From NCBI GenBank assembly GCA_963820965.1, contig CAWGCC010000037.1:124001-188000 (forward strand): a stretch of DNA of 64,000 nt, given 5' to 3'. How positions within the stretch are numbered: the stretch's first letter is position 1; every line of letters begins with the position of its first letter. Position numbers and translations under genes: made by a program. This document shows positions 35,934 to 45,016 of this stretch, in pieces. The notes beneath the pieces are model-generated. The model was not told where the DNA came from, ran no database searches, and was given only the letters and a program-made list of their open reading frames with translations. The stretch is from DATEDA01 sp963820965 (GTDB taxonomy: Bacteria > Pseudomonadota > Gammaproteobacteria > Burkholderiales > SG8-39).

Positions 35934-36851
35934 ATGTCGTCGTCCCTCCAGCGCGTGATTCACCAGGCCGGCCGGGTCATCCTGGGGAAGGAGCGCCAGA
36001 TCCGCATGGCGCTCGCGTGTCTGCTCGCGCGCGGCCATCTCCTCATCGAGGACCTGCCGGGCGTCGGCAAGACCACGCTCGCGCACGTGCTCGCGCGCTC
36101 GCTCGGCCTGGGCTTCCACCGCATCCAGTTCACGAGCGACATGCTCCCGGCCGACATTCTCGGCGTGTCGATCTACGACCGCGAGTCCGGCTCGTTCAAG
36201 TTCCACCCCGGGCCGATCTTCTCGCAGCTGATTCTCGCCGACGAGGTGAATCGCGCCACGCCGAAGACCCAGTCGGCGCTGCTCGAGGCGATGGAGGAGC
36301 ACCAGGTCACCGCCGAGGGCGAGACGCGGCGGCTGCCGGAGCCGTTCTTCGTCGTCGCGACGCAGAACCCGTCGCACCAGGTCGGCACGTTCCCGCTGCC
36401 CGAGTCGCAGCTCGACCGCTTCCAGATGCGCATCGAGCTCGGTTATCCCGACCGCGACGCCGAGCGCGCGCTGCTGCAGGGCGTCGAGCGCCGCGACATG
36501 ATCGCGACCCTGGAGCCGTGCCTCAACCCCGGCGAGCTGGTCGAGCTCCAGCACCTGGTCAAGCGCGTGCATGTTTCGCCCGCCCTCTTCGATTACATCC
36601 AGGCGATCACCGCCTACACGCGACGGTCGCCCGAGTACGTGACCGGATTGTCGCCGCGCGCCGCCCTCGCGCTCACCGCCTGCGCGCGCGCCTGGGCGCT
36701 GATCGAGGGCCGCGATCACGCCCTGCCGGAGGACGTGCAGGCGGTGCTCCCCGGCGTCGCCACCCACCGTCTGCACCCGGTGGTGAACGGGGTGCGGCGG
36801 ACGAGCTCCGACATCGCCGTGGGGCTCCTCGAGGCGGTGCCCATCCCCTGA
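35934..36851 (+). CDS. MoxR-family AAA+ ATPase
   Basis: A 305-residue ATPase. It has Walker A EDLPGVGKTTLAHVLA, the MoxR segment RIQFTSDMLPADILGVSIYD, Walker B LILADEVNRATPKTQSALLEAM (partly), sensor 1 ATQNPSHQVGTFPLPESQ and LSPRAALALTACARAWAL. MoxR proteins act as chaperones for partners such as the DUF58 protein that follows 18 nt downstream. I chose ATG 35934; an earlier TTG at 35904 is possible. It is first in a series with DUF58 and TgpA. Confidence 0.93.
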   Translation: MSSSLQRVIHQAGRVILGKERQIRMALACLLARGHLLIEDLPGVGKTTLAHVLARSLGLGFHRIQFTSDMLPADILGVSIYDRESGSFKFHPGPIFSQLILADEVNRATPKTQSALLEAMEEHQVTAEGETRRLPEPFFVVATQNPSHQVGTFPLPESQLDRFQMRIELGYPDRDAERALLQGVERRDMIATLEPCLNPGELVELQHLVKRVHVSPALFDYIQAITAYTRRSPEYVTGLSPRAALALTACARAWALIEGRDHALPEDVQAVLPGVATHRLHPVVNGVRRTSSDIAVGLLEAVPIP

Positions 36852-36869
36852 GCGGCAAGCGCTGGCCGC

Positions 36870-37847
36870 ATGAATCCGCTCGACCTGTTTTCCCGCTCCC
36901 AGGCCTACCAGTTCTGGCGGCTCTTCTCGGGCCGCGGATCGCCCGAGCGCGGACCGGTGTTCCTCTCGCAGCGGCGGGTCTACATCCTGCCGACGGGACA
37001 CGGCGTCCTCTTCGCGGCGGCCCTGCTGCTGATGCTGATCGGCTCGATCAACTACCAGCTCTCGCTCGGCTTCATCCTGACGTTCCTGCTCGCGGGCATG
37101 GGGATCGTCGCGATCCTCCACACGTATCGCAATCTCGCGCACCTCAGCGTGAGCGCCGGGCGCGTCGAGCCGGCGTTCGCCGGCGGCGCCGTTCGATTCC
37201 ATCTCCATCTCGACAACGCGACCCGGTTCGACCGGGTGGCTGTCGATGCGCGCTGCGGCCCGTGCGGGGAGACGGTCGACGTGCCCGCGGGCGCCACCGC
37301 GAGCGCGACGCTCGTGCTGCCCGCCGGGCAGCGAGGGTGGCTGCGACTGCCGCGCGTGACCGTCGAGACCCGTTACCCGGTAGGGCTCTTCCGCGCGTGG
37401 AGTTACGTTCAACCGGATACTCGTGCGCTCGTCTATCCGCGCCCGGACGACTCGTCCTTGCCGCTACCGACCTTCGTTCCGGATCGCGGTGACGCCGCGC
37501 ACGCCGGTGTCGGCAGCGATGACTTCGCGGGGCTGCGTCCCTACCAGCCCGGCGATTCGCCACGCCATATCGCCTGGAAGTCGGCGGCTCGCGGCGAACA
37601 CCTGCTGACCAAGGTGTTCACCGGACGCGGCGCCGCCGAGCTGTGGCTCGATTTCAGCGCCCTGCCCGCCGCGCTCGGCGTCGAGGGACGGCTCTCGCGG
37701 CTGACGCGTCAGGTGCTGCTCGCGGAAGAGACGCGCGTGGTGTACGGGCTGCGCCTGCCCGGACGCGAGCTCGGCCCCGATCTCGGCGAGAGCCATTGCG
37801 ACGCGTGCCTGAAAGCCCTCGCGCTGTTCGGGCTCCCCGAGCGATGA
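36870..37847 (+). CDS. DUF58 membrane protein
   Basis: A 325-residue protein with two N-terminal helices (HGVLFAAALLLMLIGSINYQ and LGFILTFLLAGMGIVAIL) followed by a beta-rich region. The DUF58 signature FAGLRPYQPGDSPRHIAWKSAARG is at about residues 217-240. DUF58 proteins carry a vWA-like domain and work with MoxR ATPases. The stop overlaps the tgpA start as ATGA. Confidence 0.92.
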   Translation: MNPLDLFSRSQAYQFWRLFSGRGSPERGPVFLSQRRVYILPTGHGVLFAAALLLMLIGSINYQLSLGFILTFLLAGMGIVAILHTYRNLAHLSVSAGRVEPAFAGGAVRFHLHLDNATRFDRVAVDARCGPCGETVDVPAGATASATLVLPAGQRGWLRLPRVTVETRYPVGLFRAWSYVQPDTRALVYPRPDDSSLPLPTFVPDRGDAAHAGVGSDDFAGLRPYQPGDSPRHIAWKSAARGEHLLTKVFTGRGAAELWLDFSALPAALGVEGRLSRLTRQVLLAEETRVVYGLRLPGRELGPDLGESHCDACLKALALFGLPER

Positions 37848-39787
37848 GCGCCGGCGTCGCGATCCCGTTTCCGGCGCTCGCAATCCTCCTCGGCGGGGTG
37901 GCGCTCGCGGCGGCGCCGCACGCGCCGCGCCTGCCGTGGTGGGTGACGGTCCTCGGCGCGGCGATGCTCGGATGGCGCGCCTGGGCGGGATGGAAGAACG
38001 AGCGCCTGCCGCGGCGCTGGCTCCTCGCCGCGCTGGTGCTGGTCGGCATGGCCGGCGTGTACCTCACCTTCCGCACCATCTTCGGACGCGACGCGGGCGT
38101 GACGCTGCTCGTGCTGTTCCTGTCGCTCAAGCTGATGGAGACCAGGGAACGCCGCGACGCGGTCGTGGTGACCTTCCTCTGCTACTTTCTCGCGCTCACC
38201 AATTTCTTCTACAGCGAGTCGATGCTCACTGCCGCGATGATGCTCGCGACGGTGCTCGCGCTCACCGCCGGGCTCGTCGGCGTCAACGGGCCGCGGCGGC
38301 CGGTCCGCGAGAGCGGCCGCGTCGCGGGAGTGCTGCTCGCGCAGGGCGTGCCCGTCATGGTGTGCCTGTTCTTCCTCTTTCCGCGCGTCCAGGGCCCGAT
38401 GTGGGGCATGCCGACCGACGCGTTCGGGGGCACCACCGGCCTGTCGGACTCGATGACCCCGGGGAACATCAGCCTGCTGTCGCAGTCGGACGCCGTCGCG
38501 TTCCGCGCGAACTTCGCGGACGGCCCGCCCGAGCGCAAGCGTCTCTACTGGCGCGGTCCGGTGTTCTGGCAGTTCGACGGCCGCACCTGGCGGGCGGGAG
38601 AGGTCCGGGTAGCCGATTACTCGAGCTTCGAGCCGCTCGGCGGCCCGATCACCTACACCGTGACGCTCGAGCCGCACGAGCGGCAGTGGCTGTTCGCGCT
38701 CGAGATGCCGGGGCGGGTACCGGCCGGTGCGGGCGTGACCGGCGACTTCCAGCTCCACTCCCGCCGCCCGGTGATGACGCGGCAGCGCTACGAGATGAGC
38801 TCCTTTCTGGAGTACCGGGCGACCGGCGGCTCGACGCCGGCGGAGCTCGCCGCGGCACGGGTGCTCCCCGCCGGGCTCAATCCGCGCACGGTCGCGCTGG
38901 CTCAGAGCTGGCGCCGGGAGCTTGGCACCGATGAGCGCGTGCTGGCGCATGCCATCGACTGGTTCCGGCGCGCCGGGCTCGGGTACACGCTCGCGCCGCC
39001 GCTGCTCGGCCGGGACTCGGTCGACGAGTTCCTGTTCGGCACGAAGCAGGGCTTCTGCGAGCACTTCTCGTCCGCCTTCGCGGTGATGATGCGCGCTGCC
39101 GGAGTTCCGACGCGCATCGTTACCGGCTATCAGGGCGGCGAGATCAATCCCGTGGACGGTTACATGATCGTTCGCCAGTCGGACGCGCACGCCTGGGCCG
39201 AGGTCTGGATCGCGGCAGAGGGCTGGGTGCGCGTCGACCCGACGGCGGCGGCAATCCCGGTGCGCGTCGAGTCGGGACTCGCCGCGGCGGTCCCGCGCGG
39301 CGACCCGCTCCCGTTCCTCGTGCGGGCGGACCTGTCCTGGCTGCGCGCCTTGCGCTTCAACTGGGAGGCGCTGGCGAACTACTGGAACCAGTGGGTCGTC
39401 GGCTACAACGTCGAGCGCCAGCGCGAGCTGCTGCTGCGGCTGGGGATGCCGTCGCCGTCGTGGGAGAAGCTGGCGATGGCGATCTTCTGGCTGGTGGGGC
39501 TCGTCGTCGCCGTCTTCTCGCTCTGGATGCTGCGCCGCGCGCGCGAACAGGATCCGGTGGTGCGCGCGTGGCGGCGCTTCTGCCGCAAGCTCGCGCGCCG
39601 CGGCACCCGTCGCGGCGCGGCCGAGGGGCCGCGGGCGTTCGCCGAACGCGCTGCATCCGAGCAACCCCACGTCGCCCCCGACGTGACGGAGATCGGCGAT
39701 CTTTACGTGCGCCTGCGCTACGGCGCTGCGCCCGACCCGCTGAGCCTCGCCCTCCTGCGCCAGCGCGTGCGCGAATTCAAAGTCTGA
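37844..39787 (+). CDS. tgpA: TgpA-type membrane transglutaminase (DUF3488)
   Basis: A 647-residue protein. About six N-terminal helices (DUF3488) lead to a periplasmic transglutaminase-like domain. Its catalytic Cys is in TKQGFCEHFSSAFAVMMRA, the His in SDAHAWAEVWIAAEG and the Asp in VRVDPTAA. A further helix (MAIFWLVGLVVAVFSLWML) and a cytoplasmic DUF4129-like tail finish it. The operon moxR-DUF58-tgpA is widely conserved; in Pseudomonas TgpA is essential. The substrate is unknown, probably cell-envelope protein. Confidence 0.93.
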   Translation: MSAGVAIPFPALAILLGGVALAAAPHAPRLPWWVTVLGAAMLGWRAWAGWKNERLPRRWLLAALVLVGMAGVYLTFRTIFGRDAGVTLLVLFLSLKLMETRERRDAVVVTFLCYFLALTNFFYSESMLTAAMMLATVLALTAGLVGVNGPRRPVRESGRVAGVLLAQGVPVMVCLFFLFPRVQGPMWGMPTDAFGGTTGLSDSMTPGNISLLSQSDAVAFRANFADGPPERKRLYWRGPVFWQFDGRTWRAGEVRVADYSSFEPLGGPITYTVTLEPHERQWLFALEMPGRVPAGAGVTGDFQLHSRRPVMTRQRYEMSSFLEYRATGGSTPAELAAARVLPAGLNPRTVALAQSWRRELGTDERVLAHAIDWFRRAGLGYTLAPPLLGRDSVDEFLFGTKQGFCEHFSSAFAVMMRAAGVPTRIVTGYQGGEINPVDGYMIVRQSDAHAWAEVWIAAEGWVRVDPTAAAIPVRVESGLAAAVPRGDPLPFLVRADLSWLRALRFNWEALANYWNQWVVGYNVERQRELLLRLGMPSPSWEKLAMAIFWLVGLVVAVFSLWMLRRAREQDPVVRAWRRFCRKLARRGTRRGAAEGPRAFAERAASEQPHVAPDVTEIGDLYVRLRYGAAPDPLSLALLRQRVREFKV

Positions 39788-40878
39788 TGGATCGCGCGCC
39801 TCGCGCAGCACCCGATCGGCGCGCTGCTACAAGCCCTCGCAAGTTCCGGCACCTCGCCGCCGCTACCGCCGAGGTCCTGAGCGTCGGCCTTAAGGCGCTC
39901 GTCGGCGCCGCGGCGGGTTTCGCCGCCGCGCTCGCCGCACCGTGCGCCGCGCAGAACTACGCCGACCGCGTCGAGGTCCGCGCGTTCGCCGCCGAGATGG
40001 TCGAGCGGCACGGGTTTCGCCCGGGCGAGCTCGAGCGCGTGCTGGCCGGGGCGCGCTATCTCGACTCGGTCGTGACGCTCATGACGCCCCTGAAGACCGG
40101 GGAACGCTCGTGGCAGACCTACCGCGCCAACTTCCTCAACCCGCGGCGCGTCGAGGCTGGCGCGGCGTTCTGGCGCCGCCACGCCGCGACGCTCGACCGG
40201 GCGGCGACCGTCTACGGCGTACCGCCCGAGATCGTGGTCGCGATCATCGGCGTCGAGACCGAGTACGGCCGCAACACCGGCAGCTTTCGCGTGCTCGACG
40301 CGCTCGCCACGCTCGCGTTCGACTACCCGCGGCGCGCCGAGTACTTCCGCTCAGAGCTCGAGCAGTTCCTGCTGCTCGCCCGCGAGTCGCGGGCCGACGC
40401 CGCGAGCTTCCGCGGCTCCTACGCCGGTGCGATCGGCATCCCGCAGTTCATGCCGGGCAGCATCCGGCGCTACGCGGTGGATTTCGACGGCAACGGCCGG
40501 ATCGACCTTCGCGGGAGCCCGGCCGACGCGATCGGCAGCGTCGCCAACTTCCTCGCCCAGCACGGCTGGCTCGCCGGGGCGGCGATCGCCGCGCCGGCGG
40601 AGGTAACGGGCGACCGCTACCAGCTGCTTGCCGACGGCGGGGTGGACCCCGCGCGCACCGCGGCCGAGCTGCGCGAGGCGGACGTCGCTTTCGACGATTC
40701 GATCGGCGACGAGACGCCGAGCGTGCTGATCGAGCTCGAGTCGCCCGGCGGGCCAAGCGAGTTCCTGGTGGGACTGCAGAACTTCTACGTGCTCACGCGC
40801 TACAACCGCTCGAGCTTCTACGCGGCGGCGGTGCGGGAGCTTGCCGCGGAGGTGAAGGCCGCTTACGCTCCGCGCTGA
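39787..40878 (+). CDS. mltB: Lytic murein transglycosylase B
   Basis: A 363-residue peptidoglycan-cleaving enzyme. A long N-terminal signal region ends near CAAQ. The catalytic Glu is in VAIIGVETEYGRNTG; SFRGSYAGAIGIPQFMPGSI, DGNGRIDLRGSPADAIGSVA and LQNFYVLTRYNRSSFYA are MltB signatures. No lipobox Cys is convincing, so it may be soluble in the periplasm. Its ATG overlaps the tgpA stop by one base (TGATG), tying it to the envelope operon. Confidence 0.92.
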   Translation: MDRAPRAAPDRRAATSPRKFRHLAAATAEVLSVGLKALVGAAAGFAAALAAPCAAQNYADRVEVRAFAAEMVERHGFRPGELERVLAGARYLDSVVTLMTPLKTGERSWQTYRANFLNPRRVEAGAAFWRRHAATLDRAATVYGVPPEIVVAIIGVETEYGRNTGSFRVLDALATLAFDYPRRAEYFRSELEQFLLLARESRADAASFRGSYAGAIGIPQFMPGSIRRYAVDFDGNGRIDLRGSPADAIGSVANFLAQHGWLAGAAIAAPAEVTGDRYQLLADGGVDPARTAAELREADVAFDDSIGDETPSVLIELESPGGPSEFLVGLQNFYVLTRYNRSSFYAAAVRELAAEVKAAYAPR

Positions 40879-40898
40879 TCGCCGCACGGAGAGCTCCG

Positions 40899-41402
40899 AT
40901 GGCCGAGCCGCTGAGGATCCGTATCGCCACGCGCGCCGACGTCCCGGTGCTGCTCGAACTGATCCGCGGGCTCGCCGAGTACGAGAAGCTCACCCACCTC
41001 GTCGCGGCGGACGAAGCGCTGCTCGAGCGGGAGCTCTTCGCGCCGGGAAGCCACGTCGAGGCGGTCCTCGGCTTCGCCGGCGACGCCGCGGTCGGGTTCG
41101 CCGTCTACTTCCACAACTTCTCGACGTTCCTCGGGCGCAAGGGGCTCTATCTCGAGGATCTCTTCGTGCGCCCGGATCAGCGCGGGCGCGGCTACGGCCG
41201 CGCGCTGCTGCTCCACGTCGCGCGCATCGCGCACGAACGCGGGTGCGGGCGCTTCGAGTGGATGGCGCTCGACTGGAACGAGCCGGCGATCCGCTTCTAC
41301 AAGGCGCTCGGTGCGGCGGAGCTGCCGGAGTGGCGGCTGTTCCGCGTCACGGGCGAGGCGCTTGCGCGCCTCGCTGCTCTCGCGCCCGATCCCGTCCGGT
41401 AG
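40899..41402 (+). CDS. GNAT-family N-acetyltransferase
   Basis: A 167-residue acetyltransferase with the GNAT fold. IRIATRADVPVLLELIRGLAEYEKL opens it in a form typical of the diamine/thialysine acetyltransferase branch. The acetyl-CoA loop is VRPDQRGRGYGRALL, and MALDWNEPAIRFYKALGA ends the core. ATG 40899 has GGAGAGCTCCG upstream. It follows mltB by 20 nt, probably in the same transcript. A substrate such as a polyamine is suggested by resemblance only. Confidence 0.9.
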   Translation: MAEPLRIRIATRADVPVLLELIRGLAEYEKLTHLVAADEALLERELFAPGSHVEAVLGFAGDAAVGFAVYFHNFSTFLGRKGLYLEDLFVRPDQRGRGYGRALLLHVARIAHERGCGRFEWMALDWNEPAIRFYKALGAAELPEWRLFRVTGEALARLAALAPDPVR

Positions 41403-41493
41403 ACACTTTGCGTCCCTCGGAAGCCTCGGTCGGGCTCCGCGACGGTGCCGAGTGCATCCCAGCACGGCTCCCGCTCGTCGCTATCCTCCCAGC

Positions 41494-42048
41494 GTGTCCC
41501 ACCTCTTCGAACCCGCCTCGAGCGGTCGGTCCAAGTGCCGCGGCTGCGCCCGGCCCATCCAGCGCGGCGAACTGCGTTTCGGCGAGCGTCTGCCCAACCC
41601 CTTTGGCGAAGGCGAGATGACGCTGTGGTTCCATCCCGCGTGCGCGGCCTACAAGCGACCGGAGCCGCTTCTTGAGGCCCTCGGTGAAACGCTCGAGAAC
41701 GTTCCCGATCGAGAGCGACTGGAGCGCGCGGCGCGCAGCAGCCTGGCGCACCGGCGCCTCCCGCGGATCGACGGCGCCGACCGGGCGCCGAGCGGGCAGG
41801 CCAAGTGCCGCAGCTGCCGCCAGCCCATCGCGCGCGGGAGCTGGCGCATCCGGCTCGTGTTCAATGAAGAGGGCCGCTTCTCTCCCGGCGGGTTCGTGCA
41901 CCTCGACTGCCGCAAGGCTTACTTCGAGACCGACGACGTCCTCGATCGGGTGCTCCACTTCAGTCCGGACTTGAGCGACGGCGAACGCGAGGAATTGCGG
42001 CGCGCATGCGACACCGGTCCGCCGAGCCCATCGCTGCCGCAGAGCTGA
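41494..42048 (+). CDS. Tandem PARP-type zinc-finger protein
   Basis: A 184-residue protein made of two copies of a zinc finger like that of eukaryotic PARP1. Copy 1 has SGRSKCRGCARPIQRGELR then TLWFHPACAAY (C15, C18, H47, C50). Copy 2 has SGQAKCRSCRQPIARGSWR then GFVHLDCRKAYF (C105, C108, H136, C139). No ADP-ribosyltransferase or other catalytic domain is attached. PARP fingers recognise DNA ends and breaks, so DNA binding is a reasonable inference. The GTG start at 41494 is the only start close to the first finger. It is convergent with the patatin gene. Confidence 0.75.
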   Translation: MSHLFEPASSGRSKCRGCARPIQRGELRFGERLPNPFGEGEMTLWFHPACAAYKRPEPLLEALGETLENVPDRERLERAARSSLAHRRLPRIDGADRAPSGQAKCRSCRQPIARGSWRIRLVFNEEGRFSPGGFVHLDCRKAYFETDDVLDRVLHFSPDLSDGEREELRRACDTGPPSPSLPQS

Positions 42049-42060
42049 CGCGCGCCGCCG

Positions 42061-44043
42061 CTACGCATCCGGCATCACCCGCATCACGAACTTGGGTTTC
42101 AGCGCCGGGTGATCCGGCCACCCCGACTTGCCGGGCTCCGGCACGTGCTCCTCCTCGTCGAGCAGCGCCTTTGTCAGCTGCTCCATCCGCGCCAGCTGTT
42201 CTTCGGTCAGGCCATGCGCTTCAGGCGGCCCGATGAAGCCGGCGCGCTTGAGGTCGTCGAGCGCGCGTGCGCTCGCAGCCGCGGGTTGTCCCGAGCGGAA
42301 GCCCGTCTCGAAGTCGTCGATGAAACGCGCCGCGAGCTGCATCGCGGCGAGGTAGCGCACCGCGCGGTGCCCGGACCAGCCGTCGGCGTCCGTAGCTTCG
42401 AACCGGGCGACGAGCTTCTGTCCCGCTTTCCGCCCGCGCTCCGCGAGCCGCTCGATCGCCGCCGAGTCGGTGTCGACGTTGAACGCGCCCTCCTGCTCGT
42501 CGAGGCACACGTGCGCGACGCGGTCGCGGCAGGTCGCGAGCCGCAGCTGCGCGCCGTCGACCCAGCCGATCGCGGTCGCGAACATCGCGCCGAGCAGTCG
42601 TTTGAGCTGCTCGGCAGGCGCCACCGGATCGAAGTGAGCCGGATCGCCGGGCCGCGCATCCCGGTCGATCCGCTTCCACCACTCGCGCAGCCACCCGTAC
42701 GCAGGGCCGGTCGCGAACTCGTGGTCCATCCAGACGCGAAGCGGCCCGCCGTCCGCGCCGCGCGCATCCGGGTGCGTGTGGCGCAGGTTCACCGCGAACG
42801 TCGGCCAGCGTGGCATCGGCTTGTCGAAGAGATGGATCGGCAGGCTGGTGCACACCCCGCCGTCGGCGAACCAGCAGGGCTCGAGAGCAGCCTCGGGCGC
42901 CGGCGCCCCGGCCAGCCGTTGGAGCGGCAGCCGGGTCGCGTCACGCTTGTAGAGCCGCACCGCGCTGAACAGGATCGGTAGCGCGAAGCTCAGCCGCACG
43001 CCGACGATGATCGGCACGCTGGCCATGGGGGGAAACCGCAGATAGCGCCCTGATCGGCCGTCCGGCTCCGCTCCGGCTGCCGTCACCATCGCATCCACGA
43101 CGGCGCGCGGGAACAGCCGGGCGAAATCCGCGGGATCGAACCAGTACTCCTCGTCCTGTTCCAGCGTCTCGTGCTCGTCGTCGTGCGTGACGCGCACCGG
43201 CCGCCCGAGCGAGAGATTGACCGACATCAGGCTGAGCCGGATGCCGCGCTCGCCGTCCCGGCGCGGCGCGTGCCACAGGTCGCCGAACGTGAGCGGCTCG
43301 TTCATCCGCTTTCCGGCCAGACGCTGATACAGTCCGTACAGCCAGCCGGTCATCCGGTCGGGCGGCGCGTCCGGCGCATCGCTCGGCTCCGATTTGGCGC
43401 TGCACAGGCCGAATCCGTTTGCCGGCAGCCGACCGGTCACGTCGCGCCAGAGCGCGAACCCGACCAGCGCAAGAACGAGCAATGCGGCGGTCGCGATCGC
43501 GAGGAGCGGGACGCCCAGCACAGTGGGCAGTGTCGCCGGTCCCGGAAGGCTCCACAGGATCCACGCGGCGATGGCTGCCGCGACCGCGATTCCGGTTGCG
43601 GTCCATTGCCAGTACCCGCCCAAGGCGGCACGGATCGCTTTCGACACGCCGCCCGTGCTCGCAGTGAACGGCGCGACGACCACGTCGTACAGGCGCGCGG
43701 TCTCCGGATCGGGGCCGAAGAGGTGCTTGAGGCGGCTCCAGCCGTTCGCCGTGCGCTCGGCTGCCCACTCGGGGATGTGTTCGATCCCCGCGAATCCCCA
43801 CGCCTCCTCGTTCCCCGACCGCCGGCCGTACTCGGCCGCGGCGGCCACGCCGGCGGCGCCGGCCCCGGCGGAAGTCCCGCCGATCGACTGGAAGCGGTAG
43901 ACCCGGGCCAGCTCGACGATCGCGCCCGAGTAGACGAAACCGCTCGCGGCGCCGCCCTTCAGCACGAGGTCGCACGGCGCGGAGGCGCGCTGGTACTCGT
44001 GGTTCTGCGCCCGGAGCTCCGCGGCGGACTGCGGCTTTGCCAT
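42061..44043 (-). CDS. Patatin-like phospholipase with an internal membrane hairpin
   Basis: A 660-residue protein. The lipase core is split: the oxyanion loop GGAASG (30-35) and nucleophile GTSAG (Ser58) are near the N-terminus, and the catalytic Asp is in ADGG (Asp394). Between them lie two hydrophobic helices (about 145-165 and 176-199), which should fix the enzyme to the inner membrane. The C-terminal third has no domain I recognise. ATG 44043 has GGGAGGGTGTG upstream. It is downstream of rpoS with about 30 nt between. Phospholipid hydrolysis is the family expectation. Confidence 0.85.
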   Translation of the reverse strand: MAKPQSAAELRAQNHEYQRASAPCDLVLKGGAASGFVYSGAIVELARVYRFQSIGGTSAGAGAAGVAAAAEYGRRSGNEEAWGFAGIEHIPEWAAERTANGWSRLKHLFGPDPETARLYDVVVAPFTASTGGVSKAIRAALGGYWQWTATGIAVAAAIAAWILWSLPGPATLPTVLGVPLLAIATAALLVLALVGFALWRDVTGRLPANGFGLCSAKSEPSDAPDAPPDRMTGWLYGLYQRLAGKRMNEPLTFGDLWHAPRRDGERGIRLSLMSVNLSLGRPVRVTHDDEHETLEQDEEYWFDPADFARLFPRAVVDAMVTAAGAEPDGRSGRYLRFPPMASVPIIVGVRLSFALPILFSAVRLYKRDATRLPLQRLAGAPAPEAALEPCWFADGGVCTSLPIHLFDKPMPRWPTFAVNLRHTHPDARGADGGPLRVWMDHEFATGPAYGWLREWWKRIDRDARPGDPAHFDPVAPAEQLKRLLGAMFATAIGWVDGAQLRLATCRDRVAHVCLDEQEGAFNVDTDSAAIERLAERGRKAGQKLVARFEATDADGWSGHRAVRYLAAMQLAARFIDDFETGFRSGQPAAASARALDDLKRAGFIGPPEAHGLTEEQLARMEQLTKALLDEEEHVPEPGKSGWPDHPALKPKFVMRVMPDA

Positions 44044-44074
44044 CACACCCTCCCGTCGCGAGCCAATGACCCGG

Positions 44075-45016
44075 CTATAGCAGGACGTCCTTCGAGAATC
44101 CGTGGCGTTTGACCACGCGGCGGAGCTGCGTGAGCGCCTCGATCTGGATCTGGCGTACCCGCTCGCGCGTGACGCCAAGGCGCTCGGCGAGGCTTTCCAG
44201 CGTGCACGCGTCGTGACCGTTCAGGCCGAAGCGCTGCTCGATCACGGTGCGCTGCTTGTCGCTCAGCTGGCCGAGCCATTCGCGCACCAGGCCTTCGATC
44301 TCGCTCGTCGCGAGCTGGTGCTCCGGGCTCGCGCCGACGTCGTCGGCGATCGACTCGCCGATCGAGAGCATCGGGTCGATGTCGAGAGGAGCGTCGAGCG
44401 AGGCCAGGTGCTCGTTGTGCCCGAGCACGCGGCGCACCTCCTCGGGATCGCGGCCGAGGAGATGCGCGATGTCCTCCACGCGCGGCTCGCGCTCGGCCGA
44501 GGCCTCGAGATGCCGGCGTGCGCGCAGCACGATGTTGATCTCCTTGATCACGTGCACCGGCAGCCGGATCGTGCGCGACTGGTTCATGATCGCGCGCTCG
44601 ATGTTCTGGCGGATCCACCACGTCGCGTAGGTCGAGAAGCGGAACCCGCGCTCGGGGTCGAACTTCTCGAGCGCGTGCATCAGGCCGAGATTGCCTTCCT
44701 CGACGAGGTCGAGCAGCGGGACGCCGCGGTTGAGATACTGCTTGGCGACGCTGACGACGAGCCGCAGGTTGTGCTCGATCATCTTCTGGCGCGCGGGGAA
44801 GTCGCCGTTCGCCGCCTGCCGGGCATAGTGCAGCTCCTCGTCCGCCGCGAAGAGACGGTTCAGCCCGATCTCGTGGAGATAGAGCTGCGTGACGTCGGAC
44901 AGGAAGTCGCTCGCCTCGACGCTCGCGGGCGCCTCGGCCGGCTCCTCCCGCGCCGATGGCGGTTCGAGCTCCAGCAGGTCTTCGGGCGGGATCGAGTCGG
45001 GGTCGGAGGTGGTCAT
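44075..45016 (-). CDS. rpoS: RNA polymerase sigma factor RpoS (stationary phase/general stress)
   Basis: A 313-residue group 2 sigma-70 factor. Region 1.2 is DVTQLYLHEIGLNRLF. Region 2 is IEHNLRLVVSVAKQYLNRG, LLDLVEEGNLGLMHALEKFD and FRFSTYATWWIRQNIERAIM. Region 3 is LPVHVIKEINIVLRARR, and region 4 includes LEQ-type HTH RLGVTRERVRQIQIEALTQL. The acidic N-terminus lacks the sigma-70 insertion. Position downstream of nlpD with an ATGA overlap is the classic RpoS context; in enteric bacteria its main promoter lies inside nlpD. Confidence 0.95.
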   Translation of the reverse strand: MTTSDPDSIPPEDLLELEPPSAREEPAEAPASVEASDFLSDVTQLYLHEIGLNRLFAADEELHYARQAANGDFPARQKMIEHNLRLVVSVAKQYLNRGVPLLDLVEEGNLGLMHALEKFDPERGFRFSTYATWWIRQNIERAIMNQSRTIRLPVHVIKEINIVLRARRHLEASAEREPRVEDIAHLLGRDPEEVRRVLGHNEHLASLDAPLDIDPMLSIGESIADDVGASPEHQLATSEIEGLVREWLGQLSDKQRTVIEQRFGLNGHDACTLESLAERLGVTRERVRQIQIEALTQLRRVVKRHGFSKDVLL

